55,311 bases of DNA from Candidatus Dormiibacterota bacterium (GTDB lineage Bacteria; Chloroflexota; Dormibacteria; Dormibacterales; Dormibacteraceae). The stretch lies in NCBI GenBank assembly GCA_955652705.1, contig CATPBK010000090.1, forward strand, positions 1 to 55,311. The letters run 5' to 3'. Below, one piece after another: positions 36,352 through 43,992 of this stretch. The position numbers and the translations under genes are program-made. How positions within the stretch are numbered: position 1 is the stretch's first letter; every line of letters begins with the position of its first letter. The notes beneath the pieces were generated by a model. It was not told the DNA's origin and did no database searches. It was given only the letters and a program-made list of their open reading frames with translations.

Positions 36352-37200
36352 TTGCAGGTCTCGGTTCCCAAGAGCCTCGACGCGGCTCTCGGCCTCCTCG
36401 CCGAAGATCCGCAGGCCGTCCTCCTGGCCGGCGGCACCGACCTCATGGTCGCGATCAACTTCGGCCGCACCCGCCCCGAGCACATCGTCTCGATCGCGCG
36501 CTTACCCGAGCTGAAGGAGCTGGCGACCGGCGAGCAGGTGCGCTGCGGCGCCGGCGTGACTTACACGCGCCTTCTGGAGCGGGTGCGCGACCGCGCCCTC
36601 GTGGACGCGGCGCGAACCGTGGGCTCGCCTCAGATCCGCAACGCGGGCACGCTGGGCGGCAACCTGGGGACCTGCTCGCCGGCTGGTGACACGCTGCCGA
36701 GCCTGGCGGCCCTCGACGCCACCATCACGGTCGCGTCCCAGCGATCGGGCGAGCGGCGGGTGCCCTTCTCGGGATGGATGCGCGGTCCCAAGAAGCCCGC
36801 GCTGGAGCCTGGCGAGCTGGTGCTGCGGGCAGATTGGGAGGAGGCTGGTCCCGCGCAGGTCTTCCTGAAAGCGGGAACGCGCAACGCCATGGTGATCGCG
36901 GTGGCCAGCCTGGCGATGGTGGTCGACCGCGCCCGCCGCACGGTCCGAGTGGCGCTCGGGTCGGTGGGCCCGACGATCATCCGCGCGACGGCAGCTGAGG
37001 AGATGGCCACGGGCCTGCTCGACGAGGGGGGCTGGGAACGCCCGCTGATGCCAACCGAGGCGGCCCAGGCCAGGTTCGGCGAGCTGGTCGCCGCCGCCGC
37101 CCGCCCGATCGACGACCAGCGTGGCACCGGCGCCTACCGCCGCCACGTCATCGCCGTGATGGCGCGCCGCGCACTCCAGCGCACCGGGGCCGCGCCTTGA
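36352..37200 (+). CDS. Xanthine dehydrogenase-type FAD-binding subunit
   Basis: A 282-residue medium subunit of a molybdenum hydroxylase. The FAD-binding elements are AVLLAGGTDLMVAINFGR near the N-terminus and GTLGGNLGTCSPAGDTLPSLAA in the middle, and the C-terminal CO_deh_flav_C domain holds VVDRARRTVRVALGSVGPT. It passes electrons from the iron-sulfur clusters to NAD or another acceptor. It starts with TTG at 36352, six bases after ade, and overlaps the next gene by four bases (TTGA). Operon context favours purine oxidation over CO dehydrogenase. Confidence 0.92.
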   Translation: MQVSVPKSLDAALGLLAEDPQAVLLAGGTDLMVAINFGRTRPEHIVSIARLPELKELATGEQVRCGAGVTYTRLLERVRDRALVDAARTVGSPQIRNAGTLGGNLGTCSPAGDTLPSLAALDATITVASQRSGERRVPFSGWMRGPKKPALEPGELVLRADWEEAGPAQVFLKAGTRNAMVIAVASLAMVVDRARRTVRVALGSVGPTIIRATAAEEMATGLLDEGGWERPLMPTEAAQARFGELVAAAARPIDDQRGTGAYRRHVIAVMARRALQRTGAAP

Positions 37201-37661
37201 CGCAGCTCAGGCTTACCGTCAACGGCGCGGAGCGAGAGAGCGAGGCCTGGCCTGGCGAGTCGCTTCTCTACTTCCTGCGGGAGCGGCTCGGCCTCTTCGG
37301 CAGCAAGAACGCCTGCGAGCAGGGCGAGTGCGGCTCCTGCTCGGTCTTCCTCGACGGCGAGCTGGTTTGCTCCTGCCTGGTCCTGGCGGCGGCTGCGGAG
37401 GGCGCCGAGATCGTCACTGTTGAAGGGCTCGAGGACGACCCGGTGGCGGCCGCGGTCCGCGAGGCGATGGTGGCGGCGGGCGGCGTCCAATGCGGGTTCT
37501 GCACGCCAGGTTTTGTGGTCGCCATGACCGGGCTGCTGAGAAGCAACCGCCACCCAAGCGATCTGGAGACCCGGGAGGCGCTCTCGGGCAACCTCTGCCG
37601 CTGCACCGGCTACGTCCGCATCTTCGAAGCCGTGCGGCAGGCCGGCGAGGCGCTCGGGTGA
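37197..37661 (+). CDS. Xanthine dehydrogenase-type 2Fe-2S subunit
   Basis: A 154-residue small subunit with two [2Fe-2S] clusters. The plant-ferredoxin-like cluster is bound by C40, C45, C48 and C58 or C60 (NACEQGECGSCSVFLDGE), and the second by C99, C102, C134 and C136 (QCGFCTPGF; NLCRCTGY). All ligands of the molybdenum hydroxylase family are present. It starts at TTG overlapping the FAD-subunit stop, and its own stop overlaps the GTG of the deaminase gene. Confidence 0.94.
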   Translation: MTQLRLTVNGAERESEAWPGESLLYFLRERLGLFGSKNACEQGECGSCSVFLDGELVCSCLVLAAAAEGAEIVTVEGLEDDPVAAAVREAMVAAGGVQCGFCTPGFVVAMTGLLRSNRHPSDLETREALSGNLCRCTGYVRIFEAVRQAGEALG

Positions 37662-38950
37662 GCCTCCTCGTCCGGGCGGCCGCGGTGCTCGGCGCCGACG
37701 CGCGCTGGATCGAATGCCACGAGGGCGAGATCGTCGGGATGGGTGGCGGCCAGCCACCCGCGACCGACGAAGTGCTCGATCTTCCCAACTGCGTGGCCGT
37801 GCCGGGCCTCGTCAATGCGCACGACCATCTCTACCAGTGGGCGACTCGCGGTTACGCCCCGGACGCAGGTCTCTTCGGGTGGCTGCAGGCCCTCTATCCC
37901 ATCTGGGCGGAGATCGACGCCGAGGTGGTCCACAGCGCCGCCCTGGCCGCCCTGGAGCGCCTGCTGCTGGCCGGCTGCACGCTTACGACCGACCATCACT
38001 ACGTCTTCCCGCCCGGCCGGCCCGGCCTCTTCGAGGCACTGGTGGCGGCTGCCAGGGAGCTCGGGATTCGCTTCCAGCCCTGCCGCGGCTCGATGAGCCT
38101 GGGCGTTTCGAAAGGCGGCCTGCCGCCTGACGACCTGGTCGAGGATGAAGACGCCATCCTGGCCGACACCGAGCGACTCGTCGCCGCCTACCACGACCCC
38201 AGGCCGGGCGCCATGTGCCGGGTCTCGGTCGCACCCTGCTCGCCGTTCTCGGTGACCGAGCACCTGATGCGCGAGTCGGCCGACCTGGCGAGGCGGCTCG
38301 GGGTGCGGCTGCACACTCATCTCGCGGAGACGGTGGAAGAGGAGCAGTTCTGCGTCGAGAAGTTCGGGCGCCGCCCCCTCGAACTGCTCGAGGATCTCGG
38401 CTGGGTCGGGCCGGACGTCTGGGTTGCGCACGGGATCCACTTCTCGAAGCCCGAGATCGCCCGCCTTGGTTCGGCCAGGATGGGCGTCGCCCACTGCCCC
38501 TCTAGCAACATGAGGCTGGGCGCGGGGGCGTGCCCGGTCTCCGAACTCCGCGCTGCCGGAGTCAGAGTCGGCCTCGGCGTGGACGGGGCCGCCAGCAACG
38601 AGGACTACAACCTTGTCGGTGAGGTCCACCAGGCGCTGCTGCTGGCCAGGGTCCGCGCCTCGATCCTCGGCCTCCCGTCGCCGGCTTCCGCGCTCACGCC
38701 GGCGGACGCGCTCGACATGGCGACCCGCGGCGGCGCGGCTGCGCTGGGGCGCGACGACGTCGGCGAGCTCGCGGTCGGCAAGCGAGCCGATATCGCGCTC
38801 TATCAGCTGGACATCGACATCGACGACTGGGTGACCGCTCTCGTCCTGGCGCCGCCGCCCCGAGCCGAGGCGGTCGTGGTCGAGGGCCGTCTCGTGGTCC
38901 GCGAAGGCCGCCTTTGGACCGCGGGCCGGGACGCGACCGCCCATGCCTGA
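37658..38950 (+). CDS. 8-oxoguanine deaminase-like amidohydrolase
   Basis: The GTG at 37658 overlaps the previous stop and gives MSLLVRAAAVLGADARW, a 430-residue amidohydrolase. The metal site reads VNAHDHLYQWATRGYAP, and the rest follows the 8-oxoguanine deaminase subgroup: LFGWLQALYPIWAEID, HLAETVEEEQFCVEKFG, WVAHGIHFS, HCPSSNMRLGAGACPV and GVDGAASNEDYN. That enzyme converts 8-oxoguanine to urate. Guanine or isoguanine deaminase, or a related aminohydrolase, remain possible. It sits inside the xanthine dehydrogenase operon, between the 2Fe-2S and molybdenum subunits, which supports a purine substrate. Confidence 0.85.
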   Translation: MSLLVRAAAVLGADARWIECHEGEIVGMGGGQPPATDEVLDLPNCVAVPGLVNAHDHLYQWATRGYAPDAGLFGWLQALYPIWAEIDAEVVHSAALAALERLLLAGCTLTTDHHYVFPPGRPGLFEALVAAARELGIRFQPCRGSMSLGVSKGGLPPDDLVEDEDAILADTERLVAAYHDPRPGAMCRVSVAPCSPFSVTEHLMRESADLARRLGVRLHTHLAETVEEEQFCVEKFGRRPLELLEDLGWVGPDVWVAHGIHFSKPEIARLGSARMGVAHCPSSNMRLGAGACPVSELRAAGVRVGLGVDGAASNEDYNLVGEVHQALLLARVRASILGLPSPASALTPADALDMATRGGAAALGRDDVGELAVGKRADIALYQLDIDIDDWVTALVLAPPPRAEAVVVEGRLVVREGRLWTAGRDATAHA

Positions 38951-41249
38951 AGGGATGCGAACGCGGGGCGGGGTCGGGGAGTCGATTCCCCGGCCGGACG
39001 GTCCGGACAAGGTGAGCGGCCGCTTCAGCTTCGGCTCCGACCTGACCGCCCCCGGCATGCTCTTCGGCAAGACGCTGCGGAGCCCGCACGCCCACGCGCT
39101 GATCCGCTCCATCGACGTGGAGAAGGCGGCCGGGATGCCCGGCGTGAAGGCGGTCCTGACGGCCGCCGACCTGCCCGGCGAGCGGCTTTACAGCCTCCAC
39201 CAGCCTCCCGACCAGCCGGTCCTGGCCGCCTCCGGCGAGGAGGTCCGATACGCGGGCGAGCCGGTCGCGATCGTGGCCGCCGAACATCCCGAGCAGGCGC
39301 GCGCAGCCGTGCAGGCGATCGCTGTCGACTACGAAGTCCTGGAGCCCCTCCTCGATCCTGTCGAAGCCATCCGGCGCGGCTCGGTCCTCCGCGAGCTGAC
39401 GATCCGGTCGGGCGAGCCCGACACGCCGGCCGACGTGGTCGTCGACGGCTACTACGAGGTCGGCCAGCAGGACCAGGCTCCCCTCGGTCCCGAAGCCGGC
39501 CTCGCCATTCCAACGCCCCACGGCGGCATCGACCTCTGGGTGGCGACCCAGGCCCTGCACGTCGACCTGGAGCAGGTCGAGGCCTGCCTGGGGATGCGCG
39601 CGGGCGCGGTCCGGCTCCACCTGGGCGGCGTCGGCGGCGCCTTCGGAGCCCGCGAGGACCTCTCGATCCAGGTCCACGCCTGCCTCCTGGCCCTCCGGAC
39701 GGGGCGGCCGGTCAAGATGTGGTACGGCCGGGAAGAGTCGTTCACCGGCCACGTCCACCGCCACCCCGCCTGGATGTGGTACTCGACCGGTGCCGGCCGC
39801 GACGGCCGGCTGGTTTTCGTCAAGGCTACGATCCTGCTCGACGGCGGCGCCTACGCCTCCAGCTCGGGGGCGGTGGTGGCCAACGCCGCGTGCTTCGGCG
39901 CAGGGCCCTACAGGGTACCTAACGCGCTCGTCTGGAGCGGGGCCGCACGCACCAACACGGTGCCCAACGGGGCGATGCGCGGCTTCGGAGCGGTCCAGTC
40001 CTGCTTCGCGTATGAGGGACAGATGGACCTACTGGCCGCCCGGCTCGGCCTGGACCCGATCGAGATCCGCCTGAAGAACGCGATCCGCCCAGGCGACCGC
40101 TTGATCACGGGCCAGGCCGTCACCGGCGCCGCGCCGATGGCGAAGCTGATCGACCTCTGCCGGGAACTGCCCGAGCCGCCCACGCCGGCCCACCCGCTGG
40201 CGCTGCCCGGTGGCGCCGGCAACGTCGCCTCAGCGGCAGAGGTCGTACGGGGGACCGGCTTCGCCGTCGGGTTCAAGAACATCGCCTACTCGGAGGGAAG
40301 CGACGACTACGCGACGGCCCGGGTTCGGCTCCAGCGCGGCGCCGATGGGGAAGCCTTCGCGCAGGTCAAGACCGCGGCTGCCGAGGTGGGGCAGGGCCTG
40401 GTCACCGTCTGTCTCCAGGTCGCTCGGACCGAGCTCGGCGTCGAAGCTGTCGAGATCGAGCGCGCGGACACCACGGTCGGGAACGCCGGCTCCAGCTCGG
40501 CCAGCCGCCAGACCTGGATGACCGGCGGGGCGGTCCGGGAGGCGGCGCGGCTGGTGGCGGCCGAGGTGCTGAAGCGGGCGGGACCCCCCGCCCAAGCGCT
40601 GGCAGCGGGTCACGTCCTCGACGAGGAGGGGGCGCCGCTGGCGCCGATCGCGCTCTTCCTGGACGAGCCCATCGAGCGCGAGTTCGAGCATCATCACCGG
40701 CCCACCAGCGGGCTCGACCCCGCCGGCCAGGGCGACGCTCACGTTTCCTTCATGTTCGTGGCCCATCGGGCGACCGTCGACGTGGACCCGGAGGCAGGCC
40801 TGGCTCGGGTCGCCCAGGTGGCGACGGCCCAGGACGTCGGGCGGGCCATCAACCCGCTCCAGGTGCACGGCCAGATCGAGGGCGGAATCGCCCAGGGCGT
40901 CGGCCTGGCGACGATGGAGGAGATCAAGCTCAAGGACGGCCTGATCCGCAACGCCAGCTTCACCGACTACATCATCCCGACGAGCCTCGACATGCCCGAG
41001 GTGGCGGCGGTGCTGGTCGAGGAGCCCGAGCCCGACGCGCCCTATGGGGCGAAGGGTGTGGGGGAGCCGCCGCTGATCTCCTCGCCGGCCGCGATCGCGG
41101 CAGCCCTGCGGGCCGCGACCGGTCGGCGGCTGAACCGGGTGCCGGTCAGTCCCGACGAGCTAGCCGGTCTGACCGAGTGCCGGCCGGGATGGCTGGTGCG
41201 TCCGGGGCGATCTCCGGCTGAAGCTGTGCAGCCAGCCCCTCAGGGGTGA
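38943..41249 (+). CDS. Xanthine dehydrogenase-type molybdenum-binding subunit
   Basis: A 768-residue large subunit. GRFSFGSDLTAPGMLFGKTLRSPH begins the a/b hammerhead domain. The cofactor-binding GGVGGAFGAREDL, the NGAMRGFGAVQ loop and the catalytic Glu in PYGAKGVGEPPL (Glu708) identify the xanthine dehydrogenase family. The AYRCSFR active-site loop of form I CO dehydrogenase is absent. It oxidises hypoxanthine and xanthine if the operon context is right. It overlaps the deaminase stop by eight bases. Its last 104 bases overlap the end of a membrane protein gene on the other strand. No XdhC-type chaperone is seen nearby. Confidence 0.93.
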   Translation: MPEGMRTRGGVGESIPRPDGPDKVSGRFSFGSDLTAPGMLFGKTLRSPHAHALIRSIDVEKAAGMPGVKAVLTAADLPGERLYSLHQPPDQPVLAASGEEVRYAGEPVAIVAAEHPEQARAAVQAIAVDYEVLEPLLDPVEAIRRGSVLRELTIRSGEPDTPADVVVDGYYEVGQQDQAPLGPEAGLAIPTPHGGIDLWVATQALHVDLEQVEACLGMRAGAVRLHLGGVGGAFGAREDLSIQVHACLLALRTGRPVKMWYGREESFTGHVHRHPAWMWYSTGAGRDGRLVFVKATILLDGGAYASSSGAVVANAACFGAGPYRVPNALVWSGAARTNTVPNGAMRGFGAVQSCFAYEGQMDLLAARLGLDPIEIRLKNAIRPGDRLITGQAVTGAAPMAKLIDLCRELPEPPTPAHPLALPGGAGNVASAAEVVRGTGFAVGFKNIAYSEGSDDYATARVRLQRGADGEAFAQVKTAAAEVGQGLVTVCLQVARTELGVEAVEIERADTTVGNAGSSSASRQTWMTGGAVREAARLVAAEVLKRAGPPAQALAAGHVLDEEGAPLAPIALFLDEPIEREFEHHHRPTSGLDPAGQGDAHVSFMFVAHRATVDVDPEAGLARVAQVATAQDVGRAINPLQVHGQIEGGIAQGVGLATMEEIKLKDGLIRNASFTDYIIPTSLDMPEVAAVLVEEPEPDAPYGAKGVGEPPLISSPAAIAAALRAATGRRLNRVPVSPDELAGLTECRPGWLVRPGRSPAEAVQPAPQG

Positions 41250-41991
41250 ACTCGGCCGCTTCGGCCGGCGCCAGAGGCGTCGTGACCTCGCTCCGGTAGA
41301 CGAGCAGCAGCACGAGCAGGACCAGCGGCAGCGCCCAGGTCACCGACATGGTGCCGGCGGCGAAGACGGCAACCGGCCCGCCCCAGGGCAGGCCGCGGCC
41401 CACCCCTACGATGGCCGCGCCGCCGATAAGGGCCATCAGGCTGATCGCCACGCCCTCGATGACGAGGAGCGGCAGCGAGTCGGACGCCGAGGTGGCGTCG
41501 ACGGCCAGGACCCAGGTCTGCTGCAGGGCGAAAACGAGGACGCCGAGCGCCAGCAGGGCCAGCACCCAGCGCCGGACGTTCGTCGTCAGGCCGTCGGCGT
41601 CAATGGCCGCCGGCGAGTCGGCGTGGCGAGTCCGCAGCGCGGCCGTAACCCGGCCGACCGCCTGGTGCCCCCGCTCCGGCAGGTGCGGGTGCCAGAGGAT
41701 GTAGACGATTCCGATTGCGAGGGGGCTCAAGATCACCGTGGCGAACCAGAAACCGGCCGAGAAGGTGGCCAGCAGCCGGCCCCATTCCCGGCGCCTGAGC
41801 AACCCGCGGGCGGCGCCCAGGTGAGCAAGGCCGAGGACGAGGGAGGGCCCGGCCACTTGGATGGTGCCGAGCAGGTCCTGCCCGGCCGCTCCCATGAAAT
41901 AGAGCAGCAATGTCGAGAAGGCGACCAGGAGGAGCAGAAAACCGCCCGTGCTGAACAGGATGGCGAGCGTGATCGCCGAAACGTTCGACAT
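41146..41991 (-). CDS. Polytopic membrane protein of unknown function
   Basis: A 281-residue protein with about six hydrophobic segments: AITLAILFSTGGFLLLLVAF, IQVAGPSLVLGLAHLGAA, ATVILSPLAIGIVYILW, VLALLALGVLVFAL, LLVIEGVAISLMALIGGAA and SVTWALPLVLLVLLLVY. A cytoplasmic or extracellular tail rich in Pro, Ala and acidic residues follows. No family is recognised. ATG at 41991 places the first helix close to the start; GTG at 42048 would add 19 residues. The 3' end overlaps the xanthine dehydrogenase gene by 104 bases, an unusually long convergent overlap, so the tail may be shorter or real. Confidence 0.65.
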   Translation of the reverse strand: MSNVSAITLAILFSTGGFLLLLVAFSTLLLYFMGAAGQDLLGTIQVAGPSLVLGLAHLGAARGLLRRREWGRLLATFSAGFWFATVILSPLAIGIVYILWHPHLPERGHQAVGRVTAALRTRHADSPAAIDADGLTTNVRRWVLALLALGVLVFALQQTWVLAVDATSASDSLPLLVIEGVAISLMALIGGAAIVGVGRGLPWGGPVAVFAAGTMSVTWALPLVLLVLLLVYRSEVTTPLAPAEAAEFTPEGLAAQLQPEIAPDAPAIPAGTRSDRLARRD

Positions 41992-42352
41992 CGAAACGTC
42001 GTGGGGCCGATCGAGCGCGGTAGCCGGTATACGCACGGCGACGCGCACTGTAGCGCGTCAGATGGTCGGGAACAAGGCCCAACCCTTATAGCGCTGTTTA
42101 CTACGGAGGGCTCGGATTGTTGGCGGTCAGTCCTAGCCTCCGGCGCAGTGTCGCACTTCATCTGCTGGATCCTGCACCGTTCCCTCTGGACCATCCTGAT
42201 CCCGGGCATCCTTCCCCTGCACTACGACGCCGTGGCCTACTGCCCGAAATGCGACGCGGGCAGGGGTCACCGCCGGCCCCACACTTTCCCCGCGCTCACG
42301 TACCGCGCCTGAGGCCGACAGCGGCTCCGCAGTCTTCTCCGCGCCTTCATCC
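41992..42352. other. 361-base region upstream of a membrane protein gene, with one short candidate frame
   Basis: The region separates the leftward membrane protein gene from the rightward gene at 42353, so promoters for both should lie here. I see no convincing -10/-35 pair. The only coding candidate is the 54-residue frame at 42148-42312, listed separately. Confidence 0.4.
42148..42312 (+). CDS. Candidate small protein with a hydrophobic segment and a CxxC pair, 54 aa
   Basis: From GTG at 42148 the frame reads MSHFICWILHRSLWTILIPG, then a further hydrophobic stretch and AYCPKCDAGRGHRRP, ending at TGA. One membrane-spanning helix followed by a C-P-x-C knuckle is a coherent design. Codon bias is only fair, no ribosome binding site is clear, and nothing similar is recognised. 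This could be chance. Confidence 0.25.
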   Translation: MSHFICWILHRSLWTILIPGILPLHYDAVAYCPKCDAGRGHRRPHTFPALTYRA

Positions 42353-42790
42353 ATGTCTGCGCTGAATCCCGAGGAAGAGCTCCGGCACGTCCGCGTGGGA
42401 GCGGCCGGCGCGGCTCTCCCGGGCGGCGTCCAGCTCGACCGCCTCGACCTCGGCGCATCCAACCCCGCCGTCGCCCTGGCCGGCGCCCGTGAGGTCATGG
42501 AGGCTGTGCTCGCCCGCTCAGACGGTCCCTGGCCGCCGCTGGCCGAGTGGCAGTGGGTCCTGCCCGACTGGTTCGTCGAGCGCTGCGTCGACGACTCGGC
42601 GATCCAGACCTGCACCCTCGATCGCTGGTCCTTGCGGGCCTGGCTTTACTGGCTGGAGCCGTCCAATCGCCGCTGGTGGTGGTGGGACGCGACGGCCCGC
42701 GCCAAGGCGGTGCGGGTTCAAGTCGTCTACCGGGAGAAGCCCTATCTGCGGGGAGCGCTGGAGTGGCTCTTCAAGGCCGCGGACAGGTAG
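42353..42790 (+). CDS. Tryptophan-rich protein of unknown function, 145 aa
   Basis: A 145-residue soluble protein with unusually many tryptophans (WPPLAEWQWVLPDWF; RAWLYWLEPSNRRWWWWD). The end (VVYREKPYLRGALEWLFKAA) looks helical. There is no signal peptide or membrane helix and no known catalytic motif. The ATG at 42353 is the first start of the good frame. Coding bias matches neighbours, so the gene is likely real, but the product is not recognised. It lies 35 bases from the end of the convergent MFS gene. Confidence 0.6.
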   Translation: MSALNPEEELRHVRVGAAGAALPGGVQLDRLDLGASNPAVALAGAREVMEAVLARSDGPWPPLAEWQWVLPDWFVERCVDDSAIQTCTLDRWSLRAWLYWLEPSNRRWWWWDATARAKAVRVQVVYREKPYLRGALEWLFKAADR

Positions 42791-42825
42791 CCGTCGATCA
42801 TGACCGAGGTGTATCCCGAGATCAT

Positions 42826-43992
42826 TCAGGTCGCCGCTCGTCGCAGTGAGCCGAGCCGCATGCGGATCGGGATCAACGTCATCGCCAGGCCGGCGGCCAC
42901 GACCAGTAGCCAGGCGCTGGCGGCCTGACCGGTCGCGTCCCAGATCGCACCGGCCAGGAGGGGAGCAAGGAAGGCGGTCGCGTACTGGATGGTCGTGATG
43001 CCCGCTGTGAGGCGATGGACGTCGCCCGCCTCGGCCATGAGCGGCGGCATCGCCAGTACCAGCATGAAGGCGAACGCGGCCGCGAACCCGACCACGCCGG
43101 CGGCGACGGCCTGGCTCAGGCCCGAAAGGACGCCAAAGGCGACAGCGGCGGCGGCGGTGAGCGCGCCCGTGGCCACGAAGGGCCAGCGGCGGCCGATGAT
43201 CGCGCCCGGCACGGCGGCGATGATGAACGAGGCCGGCAGCTGGAGCAGGTTCAGCAGAGTGAGGGAGACCGTGATCGATTCGGGCCGGTGGACGGCCCGT
43301 AGGTAGTCGGGCAGGAAGGAGTTGAGCCCGAAGTAGGCGGCCGAGGCGCCGCCCAGGAAGATCCCGAGCTGCCAGGTCGTGGCCTTCCGCCAGTCCGGCC
43401 ACCAGCGGGGTGGCGGGACGCCCTCGGCCCGCGCCTGGTGCGGAGTCAAGGCAATGACCAGGGCCGCGGTGGCCAAGACGGGGATCGACCAGAAGGCGAG
43501 CGCCGCTTCCCAGCTTCCGCCGAACAGGCGCACGACGAGGGGGACCGTGAGCGCGGCGGGCAGGGTCTCGCCGACCAGGAACCCGTTCGAGAAGGCGGCG
43601 GTGGCGAGGCCCACCCGGTCGGGCGCCCAAAGGGCTACCAGCGAGGGCAAGGAGGGCTGGGCGATGGCGACCCCGACGCCCATGACCAGGGTCATCGCGA
43701 AGAGCATCGGGAGGCTGGGCCCAAGGCCGCGCAGGGCGCCGCCGGCGCCGATCAGGACCAATGCCAGCGCCAGCGCCCGGCGGGCGCCGAGCCGGGAGAT
43801 CAGCAGAGATCCGAATACCGTCGTTGTGGCGAGGAGCAGGATCGGCAGTCCGAAGAGCGCGCCGACCGCCTTCTCATTCAGGGGCAAGGAGCGATGGATG
43901 GCCGGGATCAGGGGCGGAATCGCCAGCAGCGTGAGGCGCAGGCTGTTCCCTGCCAGCCACAGCAGCAGGAGCCGGACGGCGGGACCGCTCAG
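42826..43992 (-). CDS. MFS transporter of the CynX/NarK-like group
   Basis: A major facilitator with about 12 helices. A strong first helix and loop (VRLLLLWLAGNSLRLTLLAI, PPLIPAIHRSLPLNEKAVGA) lies in frame upstream of the only standard start, TTG at 43887. The protein therefore almost certainly begins higher, and CTG at 43992, overlapping the stop of the acyl-CoA synthetase gene, is the only near-start there. LGARRALALALVLIGAGGALR is the loop after helix 2. This layout resembles cyanate/nitrate-type or drug-type MFS proteins; the substrate is unknown. The stop at 42826 is firm; the start is not. Confidence 0.8.
   Translation of the reverse strand: MSGPAVRLLLLWLAGNSLRLTLLAIPPLIPAIHRSLPLNEKAVGALFGLPILLLATTTVFGSLLISRLGARRALALALVLIGAGGALRGLGPSLPMLFAMTLVMGVGVAIAQPSLPSLVALWAPDRVGLATAAFSNGFLVGETLPAALTVPLVVRLFGGSWEAALAFWSIPVLATAALVIALTPHQARAEGVPPPRWWPDWRKATTWQLGIFLGGASAAYFGLNSFLPDYLRAVHRPESITVSLTLLNLLQLPASFIIAAVPGAIIGRRWPFVATGALTAAAAVAFGVLSGLSQAVAAGVVGFAAAFAFMLVLAMPPLMAEAGDVHRLTAGITTIQYATAFLAPLLAGAIWDATGQAASAWLLVVAAGLAMTLIPIRMRLGSLRRAAT

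Noticed and set aside
36352-41249. Form I CO dehydrogenase (coxMSL)
   Set aside because: Subunit layout is similar, but the large subunit lacks the AYRCSFR loop and has NGAMRGFG instead, and the genes sit with adenine and 8-oxoguanine deaminases.
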